Below, piece after piece: positions 30,718 through 39,407 of a stretch of 64,000 bases of DNA. The first letter of the stretch is position 1; each line of letters begins with the position of its first letter. The stretch comes from Limosilactobacillus kribbianus (lineage in GTDB: Bacteria > Bacillota > Bacilli > Lactobacillales > Lactobacillaceae): assembly GCF_026413145.1 (NCBI RefSeq), contig NZ_JAOVYZ010000003.1, positions 1 to 64,000 on the forward strand. Direction: 5' to 3'. The position numbers were made by a program, and so were the translations under genes. A model generated the notes under the pieces. It saw nothing but the letters and a program-made list of their open reading frames with translations. It made no database searches and was not told the DNA's origin.

Positions 30718-32937
30718 TTAAGCTTCCTTGACCACGAAGAGGTGGGCGCTGAAGTCGGACGGATCCTTCTCCGGCTTGGTCCGGTCCATGATCCGTGGGA
30801 CAAAGTAGCCGACGTGCATCAATTCGGCCCCAGAGAACTTCTCCTTGCCGCCGTTGACGGTGTAGGTCTTGTCCGGGTCGAGGCCCTGGAAGTAGAAGCG
30901 GATGTAAGCTGGGTTGGCACCGTTCAAGATCTGGAAGCGAGCCGCAACGGCTTCCGTCTTGTCGGCACTGACAACCTGCCAGCCGTAAACGTTCTGACTG
31001 GCGGTATCCGGATTCTCCAGCCGGTAGAAGGTCCCCTGCTGGAAGAGGTGCCGGTACTGCTTGTAGAAGGCCACCTGCTTCTTAATCGTTGCCAACTGGT
31101 CGGCCGGCAACTTGGTGATGTCGAGTTCGTAACCAAAGTCACCGAAGTAGGCCACGGCCGCCCGGGTTTCGATCGAGGTCAACCGGCCCACCTGGTCATT
31201 CGGCACGGCGGAAACGTGGGCACCCCACATCGATGGCGTGTAGCCGTAGGAGGTCCCATCCTGGATCTTGATCCGCTCCACGGCATCGGTGTCGTCACTG
31301 CACCAGGCCTGTGGTGCATAGTACATCATTCCCAGGTCAAAACGGCCACCACCGGAAGCACAGGATTCAAAGAGCACCTTTGGGAAGGCATTGGTCAGGC
31401 GGCTGTAAAGCTGGTAAACGCCCAGAATGTAACGGTGGGCAAACTCCAGCTGCCGGTCCGCACCCAGCTTGCTGCCGTACATCTCCGTGATGTTCCGGTT
31501 CATGTCCCACTTGATGTAGTCGAGCTTGGTCTGCTTAATAATTGCACTGATGTGGTCCACCAGGTAGTCCACTACTTCCGGCCGGGTCATGTCGAGAACG
31601 TACTGGTTCCGTGCCGGCGTGCTCTGCCGACCCGGCGTGGAGATCATCCAGTCAGGGTGCTTTTCGTAGAGCTTGCTGTCGATGGAAATCATTTCCGGTT
31701 CGAACCAGAGGCCAAACTTTAGTCCTTGTTCATGAACCTTCTTGGCAAAACCGCTGATCCCGTTGGTGAACTTCTTTTGATCGACGAACCAGTCGCCGAG
31801 GCTGGACCGGTCGTTGTCCCGGTGACCAAACCAGCCGTCATCCAGGACAAACATTTCGATGCCGAGTTCGTGTGCCTTCTTGACGATTGGCATCAGCTTG
31901 GCCTCGTTGAAGTCCATGAAGGTGGCCTCCCAGTTGTTGATCAGGATTGGCCGCTCCTCGTGGGCAAAGTGCGGATTGATCAGGTGGTCGGCGTAAAAGC
32001 TGCCGAGCTGCTGACTGAGCTGGTTGAGTCCCTGGTCCGTGTAGGTCATCACTGCTTCCGGCGTCTGGAAGCTATCGCCATTGTCTAGGCGCCAGCCGAA
32101 CTCGTCCGGGTTAATTCCCACCAGGACCCGGGTGGTGTCGAACTGGTCGACCTCGACCGAATCCAGGAAGTTGCCGGAATAGATGAAGTTGAAGCCGAAT
32201 GCCGCCCCCTGGTTGTTGTCGGTGTGGGGACGCGCCAGGATGAAGAACGGGTTCTGCTGGTGGCTAGAGGCGTCCCGCAGGCTGCTGATGCTTTGGACGC
32301 CGGAACGCAGGTGGGTACGAATCAGGTGCCGTTCCCGGGCCCAGGTTCCCGAGAACTGCAGCAGGTCGTAGTCACTGTCCGGCAGGTCCAGCTGGGCGCT
32401 CAGGGCCCGGTTCAACGTAATTGGCTCGCCGTGGTTGGTGAAGGTGGCGCTGCGGACGATCACGTCTTCTTTTTCAAAGACGGTGTAGTGCAGGTCGAGC
32501 CGGACGTTAGCAAGTTCGTCCTTGAACCGTACCGTCAGTGTCTGGGCATCGTCGCCCCGGTCATCGAAGGTGGACGGCAGATCACCGAGACGCTTCTTTC
32601 CCTTCGCCAGCTTATAACCCGTGTAGGCAAACTCACTGATTCGGGAACCGTTCGGGTAGGTAATCTGGTAGGCCGGGTAGCGGTAGTCGCCCTTGCCTAG
32701 GCCGGCGTATTCCTGCTTAATCAGCTCCAGTTGGAAGTCGCCCTGGTCCACGGTCAGGGTGTTGGTGCAGTCGTGTTCCTCACGGCTGGCCAGGTTCTGG
32801 TAGTCCTTTTTGACCGGAATCTTTGGGCCGTAGTAGAGTTGCCCGGCCTGACCGTTTTCCAAGATCTTGAAAATGTAACTGGTCTTGGCCGTCTGGAGAT
32901 GAAAAAGCTGCTGTTCTTCATTGACATGAATACCCAT
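30718..32937 (-). CDS. melA: Alpha-galactosidase (GH36)
   Basis: 739 residues from ATG 32937, a full-length GH36 enzyme hydrolysing melibiose, raffinose and stachyose. It has an N-terminal beta-sandwich, a TIM barrel with the nucleophile in YIKWDMNR and acid/base in CSDDTDAV, and a C-terminal beta domain. No signal peptide, so intracellular. Start 32937 has AAAGGGG ten bases upstream; an ATG at 32958 lies inside the operator region. Controlled by a cre-like site and probably by the divergent AraC regulator. No transporter gene is adjacent. Confidence 0.95.
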   Translation of the reverse strand: MGIHVNEEQQLFHLQTAKTSYIFKILENGQAGQLYYGPKIPVKKDYQNLASREEHDCTNTLTVDQGDFQLELIKQEYAGLGKGDYRYPAYQITYPNGSRISEFAYTGYKLAKGKKRLGDLPSTFDDRGDDAQTLTVRFKDELANVRLDLHYTVFEKEDVIVRSATFTNHGEPITLNRALSAQLDLPDSDYDLLQFSGTWARERHLIRTHLRSGVQSISSLRDASSHQQNPFFILARPHTDNNQGAAFGFNFIYSGNFLDSVEVDQFDTTRVLVGINPDEFGWRLDNGDSFQTPEAVMTYTDQGLNQLSQQLGSFYADHLINPHFAHEERPILINNWEATFMDFNEAKLMPIVKKAHELGIEMFVLDDGWFGHRDNDRSSLGDWFVDQKKFTNGISGFAKKVHEQGLKFGLWFEPEMISIDSKLYEKHPDWMISTPGRQSTPARNQYVLDMTRPEVVDYLVDHISAIIKQTKLDYIKWDMNRNITEMYGSKLGADRQLEFAHRYILGVYQLYSRLTNAFPKVLFESCASGGGRFDLGMMYYAPQAWCSDDTDAVERIKIQDGTSYGYTPSMWGAHVSAVPNDQVGRLTSIETRAAVAYFGDFGYELDITKLPADQLATIKKQVAFYKQYRHLFQQGTFYRLENPDTASQNVYGWQVVSADKTEAVAARFQILNGANPAYIRFYFQGLDPDKTYTVNGGKEKFSGAELMHVGYFVPRIMDRTKPEKDPSDFSAHLFVVKEA

Positions 32938-32960
32938 TTTGAATAACCCCTTTGTCATTT

Positions 32961-32974
32961 TGTAAACATTTACA
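32961..32974. promoter_or_regulatory. cre-like operator of melA
   Basis: TGTAAATGTTTACA on the minus strand: perfect TGTAAA/TTTACA arms, one mismatch to the CcpA site consensus (central CG is TG). It lies five bases downstream of the -10 TATAAT (32985-32980), overlapping the expected start point, a repressing position. Confidence 0.6.
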
Positions 32975-32979
32975 TTTTA

Positions 32980-33210
32980 ATTATATTACTGATGAGACAT
33001 GACTACTAGTCTACCTGTATCCGCTTACAAGTTTCTTAACTTCATTATATTGAACGAAGCCCGTTTCTTCCATGGCAGTTTGCGCTCGGAACATGCCAGA
33101 TCGCTAGTTAAACAAATTGACATCTCACGGACAAAGCAATGGTATAATCAGCAAAGCAACAACATTAAGTGCAAACAAATAACCATTAAAGAACTGGAAG
33201 GTGACATTTT
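32980..33210. promoter_or_regulatory. melA / AraC-regulator divergent promoter region
   Basis: Minus-strand TATAAT at 32985-32980 serves melA but has no good -35, which fits dependence on an activator. A plus-strand TGGTATAAT at 33140-33148 serves the regulator, with a TTGACA 20 bases further upstream (too far to be ideal). A short inverted repeat ACTAGTAGT around 33001-33011 could be an activator site. A 78-codon plus-strand frame here looks spurious. Confidence 0.5.
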
Positions 33211-34041
33211 ATGGATGGTGAATATCGAAGCCTAACGGGCACCAGCTTTGAAAGCAAGATTCTTTTCATCGGCCAGGAGAACTGCCCGCCGAACTACTTT
33301 TTTCGCGGCAATAACGTCCGCGACAACTACGTGATCCACTATATTTTGGACGGCCAGGGAACCTTTTCCTCCGCCAACCGGTCGGCCGTTACCCTGAAGA
33401 AGGGCGACACTTTCCTGCTCCCCAAGGGCGTTCCCTGCTTTTATCAGGCCGACGGGACGAATCCCTGGAAGTATTTCTGGATCGGCCTGTCCGGCACCAA
33501 GATCAAGACAATGCTGGAAGGATCGCAGCTGCTGGACAGGCGCTACCTGCGGCAAGTCCAGGGCAGTCAATTCTATGCCAGTCTCACCCAGCTCTTTGCC
33601 GCCCTTAAAAATCAGAGCTCGCTGGCCAACGACATCCTGGTCGAGTCCCTGACCTACCAAATGTTTTACCACCTGGTGACGGAATACCCAACCAAGGCCG
33701 CCAAGTCAAGCGGCAGGGCTGCCGATCGGTTAAAGCTGGCAGTTTACTACCTGCAAGAAAACTATCATGACAGCAACTGCAACGTGGAAAGCCTCTGTCA
33801 CCACCTTGGGCTTTCACGAAGCTACCTCTACACCCTCTTTAAGAAGAACATGAACGTTTCCGCGCAGCGCTACCTCACCCACCTGCGAATGGAAGGGGCG
33901 ATCCAGCTCCTTAAGGCCACCGACAAAACGGTCCAGGAAATTGCCCATCAGGTTGGCTACCGCGACGAATTTACCTTTTCCAAGGCCTTCAAACGTTACA
34001 ACGGCTTCAGTCCCTCGGCCTTTCGCAAAAACAGCAAATAA
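33211..34041 (+). CDS. AraC-family regulator of sugar use (MsmR/RafR-like)
   Basis: 276 residues. An N-terminal cupin-like ligand domain (residues about 25-110, YVIHYILDGQGTF, KKGDTFLLPKG) is followed by two C-terminal HTH motifs (VESLCHHLGLSRSYLYTLFK and VQEIAHQVGYRDEFTFSKAF). It is divergent from melA and likely activates it in response to an alpha-galactoside. Shine-Dalgarno GGAAGG precedes the ATG. Confidence 0.9.
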   Translation: MDGEYRSLTGTSFESKILFIGQENCPPNYFFRGNNVRDNYVIHYILDGQGTFSSANRSAVTLKKGDTFLLPKGVPCFYQADGTNPWKYFWIGLSGTKIKTMLEGSQLLDRRYLRQVQGSQFYASLTQLFAALKNQSSLANDILVESLTYQMFYHLVTEYPTKAAKSSGRAADRLKLAVYYLQENYHDSNCNVESLCHHLGLSRSYLYTLFKKNMNVSAQRYLTHLRMEGAIQLLKATDKTVQEIAHQVGYRDEFTFSKAFKRYNGFSPSAFRKNSK

Positions 34042-34080
34042 CCACCAAGGCATAAAATCTGTCTTGGTGGTTATTTGCTG
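34032..34080. terminator. Bidirectional terminator, AraC regulator / ndk
   Basis: A perfect 18-bp stem, CAGCAAATAACCACCAAG with its complement, loop 13 bases. The 5' arm overlaps the regulator's last codons. TTTTT follows on the plus strand. Confidence 0.9.
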
Positions 34081-34102
34081 TTTTTCCTAAGGTTTATTTT
34101 TA

Positions 34103-34546
34103 TTAGTCCGGCTGGTCGAACTTAAACTCTGGGAACCAGATATGAATTTCCTTAGTGGCACTAGCTGGTTCGTCGGAAGTGTGGACGATGTTCCGAAGGT
34201 TGCCATCTGGCCATTCACGGCCATAGTCACCACGAATCGTTCCCCATTCGGCTTCAACCGGGTTGGTGGCACCGGCCATGTTGTGGATAGCCTTGATAAC
34301 GTTGGTCCCAGAGACCACGATCCCCACGATTGGGCCTTCAGTCATGTATTCCAACAGGTCCGGGAAGAATGGCTTGTTAACTTTGTCGGCATAGTGTTGA
34401 CGCAACAGTTCCTCAGTTGGCTGGATCATCTTCAGGGCTTCGATCTTGTAGCCCTTGCGTTCAATCCGGGTGATAATTTCACCGATGTGACGGGTCTTGA
34501 CCCCATCCGGCTTTACTAAAACTAATGTGTATTCGTCTCTAACCAT
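34103..34546 (-). CDS. ndk: Nucleoside diphosphate kinase
   Basis: 147 residues. Balances NTP pools by phosphate transfer through His122 in NIVHTSD. VLVKPDGV at residues 8-15 and the KPFFPDLLEYMTEGPIV segment are typical. Length normal. GGAGAC is upstream of the ATG. A cre-like palindrome lies over the presumed promoter. Confidence 0.96.
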   Translation of the reverse strand: MVRDEYTLVLVKPDGVKTRHIGEIITRIERKGYKIEALKMIQPTEELLRQHYADKVNKPFFPDLLEYMTEGPIVGIVVSGTNVIKAIHNMAGATNPVEAEWGTIRGDYGREWPDGNLRNIVHTSDEPASATKEIHIWFPEFKFDQPD

Positions 34547-34602
34547 AACGAATGTCTCCTTTACAAATCACTAGTTCTAGATTATCATATCCCCTTTATG
34601 AA

Positions 34603-34616
34603 TGAAAGCACTTTCA
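34603..34616. promoter_or_regulatory. cre-like palindrome upstream of ndk
   Basis: TGAAAGCACTTTCA, one mismatch to TGWAANCGNTNWCA, overlapping the helD stop. A CTTTCA (-35-like) within it is 16 bases from GATAAT on the minus strand, so a bound regulator would cover the ndk promoter. Confidence 0.45.
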
Positions 34617-36938
34617 ATGACTTTGTTTTACAATTTTACGTTCAATTACCAGTTCTTGACGTGCCTGCTCATTGACAACCGGGCTGACTGGCCCCTGGCT
34701 GAGCAGGACTAAGTGATGCATTGCCCGCGTCGCCATTGTGTAGATCATTCCGACAGCATCGGTGTGGGCTAGGTTGGCGGCCGAGATGTCGGCGGCCACC
34801 ACGGCATCAAACTCCAGTCCTTTAGCAAGGTAGATCGGCAGGACCAGCACCCCGGTTGGCAGGGCGCTATCCCCTTCGTCCAGTAGGTGTAGGTCACTCA
34901 CCTTCGCCCGGTGGAGATTTTGGTAGATCTCCTGGGCCTGTTGCTTGTTCTTGGTCAGCACCGCCACCGTCTCGTTGGCCTGCCGCAACTGGGTAATCGC
35001 ATCCAGCAGCGCTCCCTGCATACCGGCATCGTCTGCGGTAATCACCAGCTTTGGATGCTCCCCATGCCGGGTAAAGGAAATCACCCGGTCGCCATCCGGC
35101 AAAAGGGCCTTGGCAAAGTCGGTAATCTCCTTGGTCGACCGGTAGCTTCGCCGCAGGGCAATCAGGTTGGGGCGCTTGGCCGCCAGGACTGTGCTGAGCT
35201 CTTCCAGCATCTCCTCCGGCAGCTGCAGAGGCTTAAAGAGTGCCTGCTCGCTGTCGCCCAGGACCGTAAACTTGGCCCGCGGGAAGGCGTGGCGCAGGTA
35301 GATCATCATTGCCAGCGAATAGTCCTGCATTTCATCGATGAAGACGTACTGGAAGGCCTGATTCTGGCCGCCACCGGTAATCAGATCCCGCAGGTACATC
35401 AGCGGGGCCGCATGCATCAGCTCCAGGCGGTGAAATTCGATCTCGTCGCGGTAGGTCAGGATCATCGTCTGCCAGTCGCGTTGACTAAGGTCCTGAGGCA
35501 AACGGACCTGACCCAGGAAACGATCGTATTGATTGTAAAAGTCGATGAAGTAGTTGTTGTAGATGGCGTCGGCAATGATCCGCAGCCGCCGCTTAATGTA
35601 GCGGCGGGCAAGGTAGGCAAATTGAGTGTCCTCGTCCTTGAAATCATCGACCGTCTTCTTACCGTACAGGCTGTGAAGCTGTTGAACGTCAAGATCGCTC
35701 AGTTCCTTAGCCACCCAATCCTTCTTCGCCTCCTCACGCACCCGGTGCTGAAGTTCCCTGATCAGCTTATTCTTCAGTTGGATAAGTCGATCGGCCGGGG
35801 CCATGGCCGCCGGGGTTGCCCGGTAGAGCCGCTTGATGTGGGCCGCGCTAAAGAAAACCTGACCGTTGAAACGAAGGTCCGCAAACTGCAAATCCGCATC
35901 ACTCAGGTGGTCAACATAGTCGCGGACCTGACTCATCACCGCGGTCCCCTCCACAAAGTCGGCCAGTGGATGCCCCAGAGTTGGCTGATTTTGCCGGCTT
36001 TCATAGCGGTCAAAGAGGCTCTCAACCTTCAGGCCCTCAAAGCGCCGCCGAATAAAGCCGGCCAGGGTTACCTGGCGCATGTTCCGTTCCCCCAAGCTTG
36101 GCAGGACCTCTGAAATGTAGTGGCTGAAGAGATTGTTGGGACTGAAGAGGACGATCTGGTCGGCATTCAGCTCGGCCCGGCTGTGGTAAAGCAGGTAGGC
36201 AATCCGCTGCAGAATCGCCGAGGTTTTCCCCGAACCGGCCACCCCTTGCACCAGCAGGAGGTCGCTTCGGGTATCCCGAATGATGTCGTTTTGTTCCTTT
36301 TGGATCGTGGCGACGATGTTGTGCATGTACTGGTCGTTCTGCTCACCAAGGGCCGCCTGAAGCAATTCGTCACCGACCGTCTCGTTGGTGTCGAACATGT
36401 TAGTGATCCGGCCGTCCTTGATGGTAAACTGGCGCTTCTTGACCAGCTTGGTGTGCTGGATCCCTGCTGGCGTCTCGTAGCTGACATTGCCAAGAGTCCC
36501 GTTGTAGTAAACTCCAGCGATCGGGGCCCGCCAATCATAAATCAGGAAGTCCGTCCGGTCAGCGTTCATCAGCGAGGCAGTCCCGATATAGAGCGATTCC
36601 GGCGCCTGTTCGCCGGGATCGACGATGTCGATCCGGCCGAAGTGAGGCGAACCCTGGAGATTTTGAAGTGTCTTCAGCTGGTGCTTAAGAATTGTTTCAC
36701 TCTCGGCCGCCCGGGAAACTAGTTGCCGCTGCTGTTCGATCATCGCCCGTGATTCGGCAATGTCATCGACTTCGTAACGGTTGATCGAGGCGTTTTCGCT
36801 GTAGTTGCGTTCCACCGCCCGGGTTTCCTTGTGGGCCGCGGCCACCGCCTGCTTGGTCTCCGTAATCTGGCGTTTGATCTCCGTGGTGACCCGGTCGACC
36901 CGTACTTGTTCCTGTTCTTTTTCCGCTCGTTCTCCCAT
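34614..36938 (-). CDS. helD: HelD-like UvrD/Rep-family RNA polymerase recycling helicase
   Basis: 774 residues. An N-terminal charged coiled-coil (residues 1-70, Glu/Lys/Arg rich), then superfamily 1 helicase motifs: Walker A GVAGSGKTSAILQR, motif II FIDEMQDYSLAM, ALRRSYRSTKEI and a C-terminal motif region near VLPIYLAKGLEFDAV. HelD uses ATP to strip RNA polymerase from nucleic acid; its coiled coil reaches the secondary channel. Start 36938 follows AGAGGG. Confidence 0.88.
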   Translation of the reverse strand: MGERAEKEQEQVRVDRVTTEIKRQITETKQAVAAAHKETRAVERNYSENASINRYEVDDIAESRAMIEQQRQLVSRAAESETILKHQLKTLQNLQGSPHFGRIDIVDPGEQAPESLYIGTASLMNADRTDFLIYDWRAPIAGVYYNGTLGNVSYETPAGIQHTKLVKKRQFTIKDGRITNMFDTNETVGDELLQAALGEQNDQYMHNIVATIQKEQNDIIRDTRSDLLLVQGVAGSGKTSAILQRIAYLLYHSRAELNADQIVLFSPNNLFSHYISEVLPSLGERNMRQVTLAGFIRRRFEGLKVESLFDRYESRQNQPTLGHPLADFVEGTAVMSQVRDYVDHLSDADLQFADLRFNGQVFFSAAHIKRLYRATPAAMAPADRLIQLKNKLIRELQHRVREEAKKDWVAKELSDLDVQQLHSLYGKKTVDDFKDEDTQFAYLARRYIKRRLRIIADAIYNNYFIDFYNQYDRFLGQVRLPQDLSQRDWQTMILTYRDEIEFHRLELMHAAPLMYLRDLITGGGQNQAFQYVFIDEMQDYSLAMMIYLRHAFPRAKFTVLGDSEQALFKPLQLPEEMLEELSTVLAAKRPNLIALRRSYRSTKEITDFAKALLPDGDRVISFTRHGEHPKLVITADDAGMQGALLDAITQLRQANETVAVLTKNKQQAQEIYQNLHRAKVSDLHLLDEGDSALPTGVLVLPIYLAKGLEFDAVVAADISAANLAHTDAVGMIYTMATRAMHHLVLLSQGPVSPVVNEQARQELVIERKIVKQSH

Positions 36939-37114
36939 GCTTACCCTCTTTTCTCGTAATTGCATTATAGTATTGTAGCATTTTATGGTTGCGGCGTCGC
37001 TGCTGACGGCTTCTGGTCACGGTTTTAAATATTGTTTCGTGCATTTGCCACTTTTTTACGTCTATATTAAGTGAGGGGGGTTTACTCCCATCTTAAAGTT
37101 AAGAAGGTGTCCTG

Positions 37115-38077
37115 ATGTCTTTAACAACCGACAAGCAATTAATCGCCAAGCGCTGGGAGGCGGCAACTTTGACCGACGACTTTGTTTTCAGCAAGGCCCT
37201 GCTGGAACCACGGATCAGCCTGCAGATCATCAAACGCGTCTTTCCCGCCCGGCAGATTAACAGTATCCAGCTGCTAAACCCCCAACAGGAAATGGGGGCC
37301 ACTTACGATGCCAAGAGTGTCCGCTTCGACATTTACGCAATTGACGACCGCGGCAGCCGCTATGACCTGGAGATGCAGCAGCTCGACCGCCACAATCTCC
37401 CCTATCGCAACCGCTACTATCAATCGACGCTTGCCAATGACTGTTACCTCAAGGGCGAGGACTACAACCAAGCGGATAACGCCAACGTTGTTTTCTTCTG
37501 TTGCTTTGACCCCTTTGGAATTGGGACGCAACGATACGACTCGCCGCGTTCGTTGACTGGCTTCCCGACCTATCCCTATCGCGACGGCGAATCGACCACC
37601 TATTTCGACATTAATAGCCTGCAGCACACGGTTGGCCCGGGGCTCCAAAACCTCTTCGACCTAATGGCGGGCCGATCGGTTGATGAAAGCGATGCACTTA
37701 TCATACAATTAAGGCAACGAATTCAGTTTGTAAAACAAAACCGGAAATGGAGGGCGGATTTCATGCTTAAATCACTCTACGAAATGGACCTGGAACACGA
37801 CCGGGCAGTTGCAGTTAAGGAGGGCCGTGAGCAGGGAATCAAACAGGGAATTGAACAAGGGATTGAACAAGGGATTGAACAGGGAATTGAACAAGGCCAC
37901 AAGCAAGGGATTGAACAAGGAATTAAGCAAGGACAGCAAAGCCAGCAGCTGACCATGGTCAAAAACCTGATCAAAAACGGCCAAACCCAAGAACAAATCA
38001 TTAATTTCCTGACGCAACTGCAGGGAATGTCACCGCATGCAGCCAAGGCCCTCTACCAGGCCGCAAAACATTCATAA
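37115..38077 (+). CDS. Rpn-family PD-(D/E)XK nuclease / putative transposase with Gln-Gly repeat
   Basis: 320 residues. The N-terminal part (LTDDFVFSKALLEPRISLQI, DIYAIDDRGSRYDLEMQQ) matches the Rpn recombination-promoting nuclease family, with nuclease residues in RFDIYA and YDLEMQ. Residues about 238-275 are a tandem tetrapeptide repeat of the type (I/H)(E/K)QG encoded by 12-base units, ahead of a helical C-terminus. These nucleases are mobile-looking single genes without inverted repeats. AGAAGG precedes the ATG. Confidence 0.85.
   Translation: MSLTTDKQLIAKRWEAATLTDDFVFSKALLEPRISLQIIKRVFPARQINSIQLLNPQQEMGATYDAKSVRFDIYAIDDRGSRYDLEMQQLDRHNLPYRNRYYQSTLANDCYLKGEDYNQADNANVVFFCCFDPFGIGTQRYDSPRSLTGFPTYPYRDGESTTYFDINSLQHTVGPGLQNLFDLMAGRSVDESDALIIQLRQRIQFVKQNRKWRADFMLKSLYEMDLEHDRAVAVKEGREQGIKQGIEQGIEQGIEQGIEQGHKQGIEQGIKQGQQSQQLTMVKNLIKNGQTQEQIINFLTQLQGMSPHAAKALYQAAKHS
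37829..37932 (+). repeat. In-frame 12-base tandem repeats in the Rpn gene
   Basis: About eight consecutive copies of a 12-base unit close to GGGATTGAACAA encode IEQG. Unit length is a multiple of three, so copy-number change keeps the frame and only alters the length of a charged linker. Confidence 0.9.
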
Positions 38078-38083
38078 GGATGC

Positions 38084-38124
38084 AAAGAGGCAGCAAACCG
38101 CAATCAACGATTTGCTGCCTCTTT
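38084..38124. terminator. Bidirectional terminator, Rpn gene / antiporter
   Basis: A perfect 14-bp stem, AAAGAGGCAGCAAA with TTTGCTGCCTCTTT, between convergent genes. Confidence 0.9.
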
Positions 38125-38125
38125 C

Positions 38126-39283
38126 TTATTCTTCATGGGCTACCTTCAAGGCGTGCTTGAGCATAAACGGTGCGATTACCGTTGCCAAGATGATGACCGT
38201 GATCACGTCGGAGTAATACATCTCCGACATCAGATGGGCCTCATAACCAATCTGGGCGGTGATCAGGGCCATCTCCCCCCGGGCGACCATTCCGCTCCCG
38301 ACAACGTAGGAACTCGGCATGCTGAAGCCGGAAAGCTTGGCCCCGGCGCCACAACCCAGCAGCTTCGTCAGGCAGGCCAGTAGCGTCATCACGATCACGA
38401 AGACCAGTGAGCGCTGGATGTGATCAAAGCGCATGTTCAAGCCGACGCTGACAAAGAAGAGCGGGATAAAAAGTGCGTAACCGATCGGAATAAAGCTTCG
38501 GTCGATCGTCTCCTTGCGGTGGGTATTGGCGACCGCGATTCCGGCAAAGAAGGAACCCACGGCCCCGCTCAACCCCACGTAATCGGCCAGGGCCGCCATC
38601 CCCAGACAGATAATCATTGCCATCACGGACGGGGCCGCCACTGTCAGCAGGTGCTCGCTTAAATGCATTAGATACGGGGCCAGCCAGCGGACAACCAGGT
38701 AGGTTCCCCCGAAGAAGAGCACCTGTAAGAGGAGAGCCATTCCCAACGGCATGCTGGTATGGCCGCCCTTGCTGCCGTTGATCATGCTGATCATGATGCT
38801 CAGCATGATGACACCGATGATGTCATCGGCCACGGCCGCCCCAAGAATGGTCGCCCCCTCACGGCTATCCAGGCGTTTGAACTCCCGCAGAACCGCCACG
38901 GAGATGCTGACCGAGGTGGCCGAGAAGATCACCCCGATGAAGAGGGCCTCCAGCTTGGTGAAGCCAAAGAGGTAGCTGGTGCCGCCCATCACCAGCACCG
39001 GCACGATGACCCCGATCACGGCCACAATCACGGCCGGCCGCAGGTATTTTTTCAAAAGCGACAGGTCACTCTCGAGTCCGGCGATGAACATTAGGATGAT
39101 GACCCCAATCTCCTGAAACTCGTTCATCATGCTGTCGAGGTGTACCCAGTTCAGCAGCGCCGGGCCCACGATAATCCCCACCAGAATCTGACCGATCACC
39201 TCGGGGATTTCAACCCGGCGGCAAAAATGGGCCACGATTTGGGTTGCCAGCAACAGTCCGGCGAGTTCCGCAATAAACTCCAT
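38126..39283 (-). CDS. CPA2-family Na+(K+)/H+ antiporter
   Basis: 385 residues with about twelve hydrophobic segments, KefB/NapA type. The conserved transport motif with adjacent acidic residues is AAVADDIIGVIML. No C-terminal TrkA-N/RCK domain, so it is the short form. The true start is the ATG at 39283 behind GGAGGA. It stands alone and diverges from the CLC gene. Ion specificity cannot be told. Confidence 0.88.
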   Translation of the reverse strand: MEFIAELAGLLLATQIVAHFCRRVEIPEVIGQILVGIIVGPALLNWVHLDSMMNEFQEIGVIILMFIAGLESDLSLLKKYLRPAVIVAVIGVIVPVLVMGGTSYLFGFTKLEALFIGVIFSATSVSISVAVLREFKRLDSREGATILGAAVADDIIGVIMLSIMISMINGSKGGHTSMPLGMALLLQVLFFGGTYLVVRWLAPYLMHLSEHLLTVAAPSVMAMIICLGMAALADYVGLSGAVGSFFAGIAVANTHRKETIDRSFIPIGYALFIPLFFVSVGLNMRFDHIQRSLVFVIVMTLLACLTKLLGCGAGAKLSGFSMPSSYVVGSGMVARGEMALITAQIGYEAHLMSEMYYSDVITVIILATVIAPFMLKHALKVAHEE

Positions 39284-39407
39284 GAAATTCCTCCAATATT
39301 TGATTCGCGTGCACAAAAAACTAAGATTGTCCTAATTTTACCATAGCTAGGGTCCGGGCTAAAATGCTATGATCAAGGCGAAACTTTGTTTTAAGGAGGC
39401 TCTGGTT

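Noticed and set aside
30682-31722. 346-codon plus-strand frame
   Set aside because: Antisense shadow of the alpha-galactosidase gene.
32999-33235. 78-codon plus-strand frame before the AraC regulator
   Set aside because: Spans the divergent promoter region, overlaps the regulator start, has no ribosome site and no recognisable protein features.
34911-36113. 400-codon plus-strand frame
   Set aside because: Antisense shadow of helD.
37829-37932. CRISPR-like array
   Set aside because: Repeats are contiguous 12-base coding units without spacers.
37115-38077. Insertion sequence around the Rpn-type gene
   Set aside because: No terminal inverted repeats or target duplication were found at either side; terminators abut the neighbouring genes.
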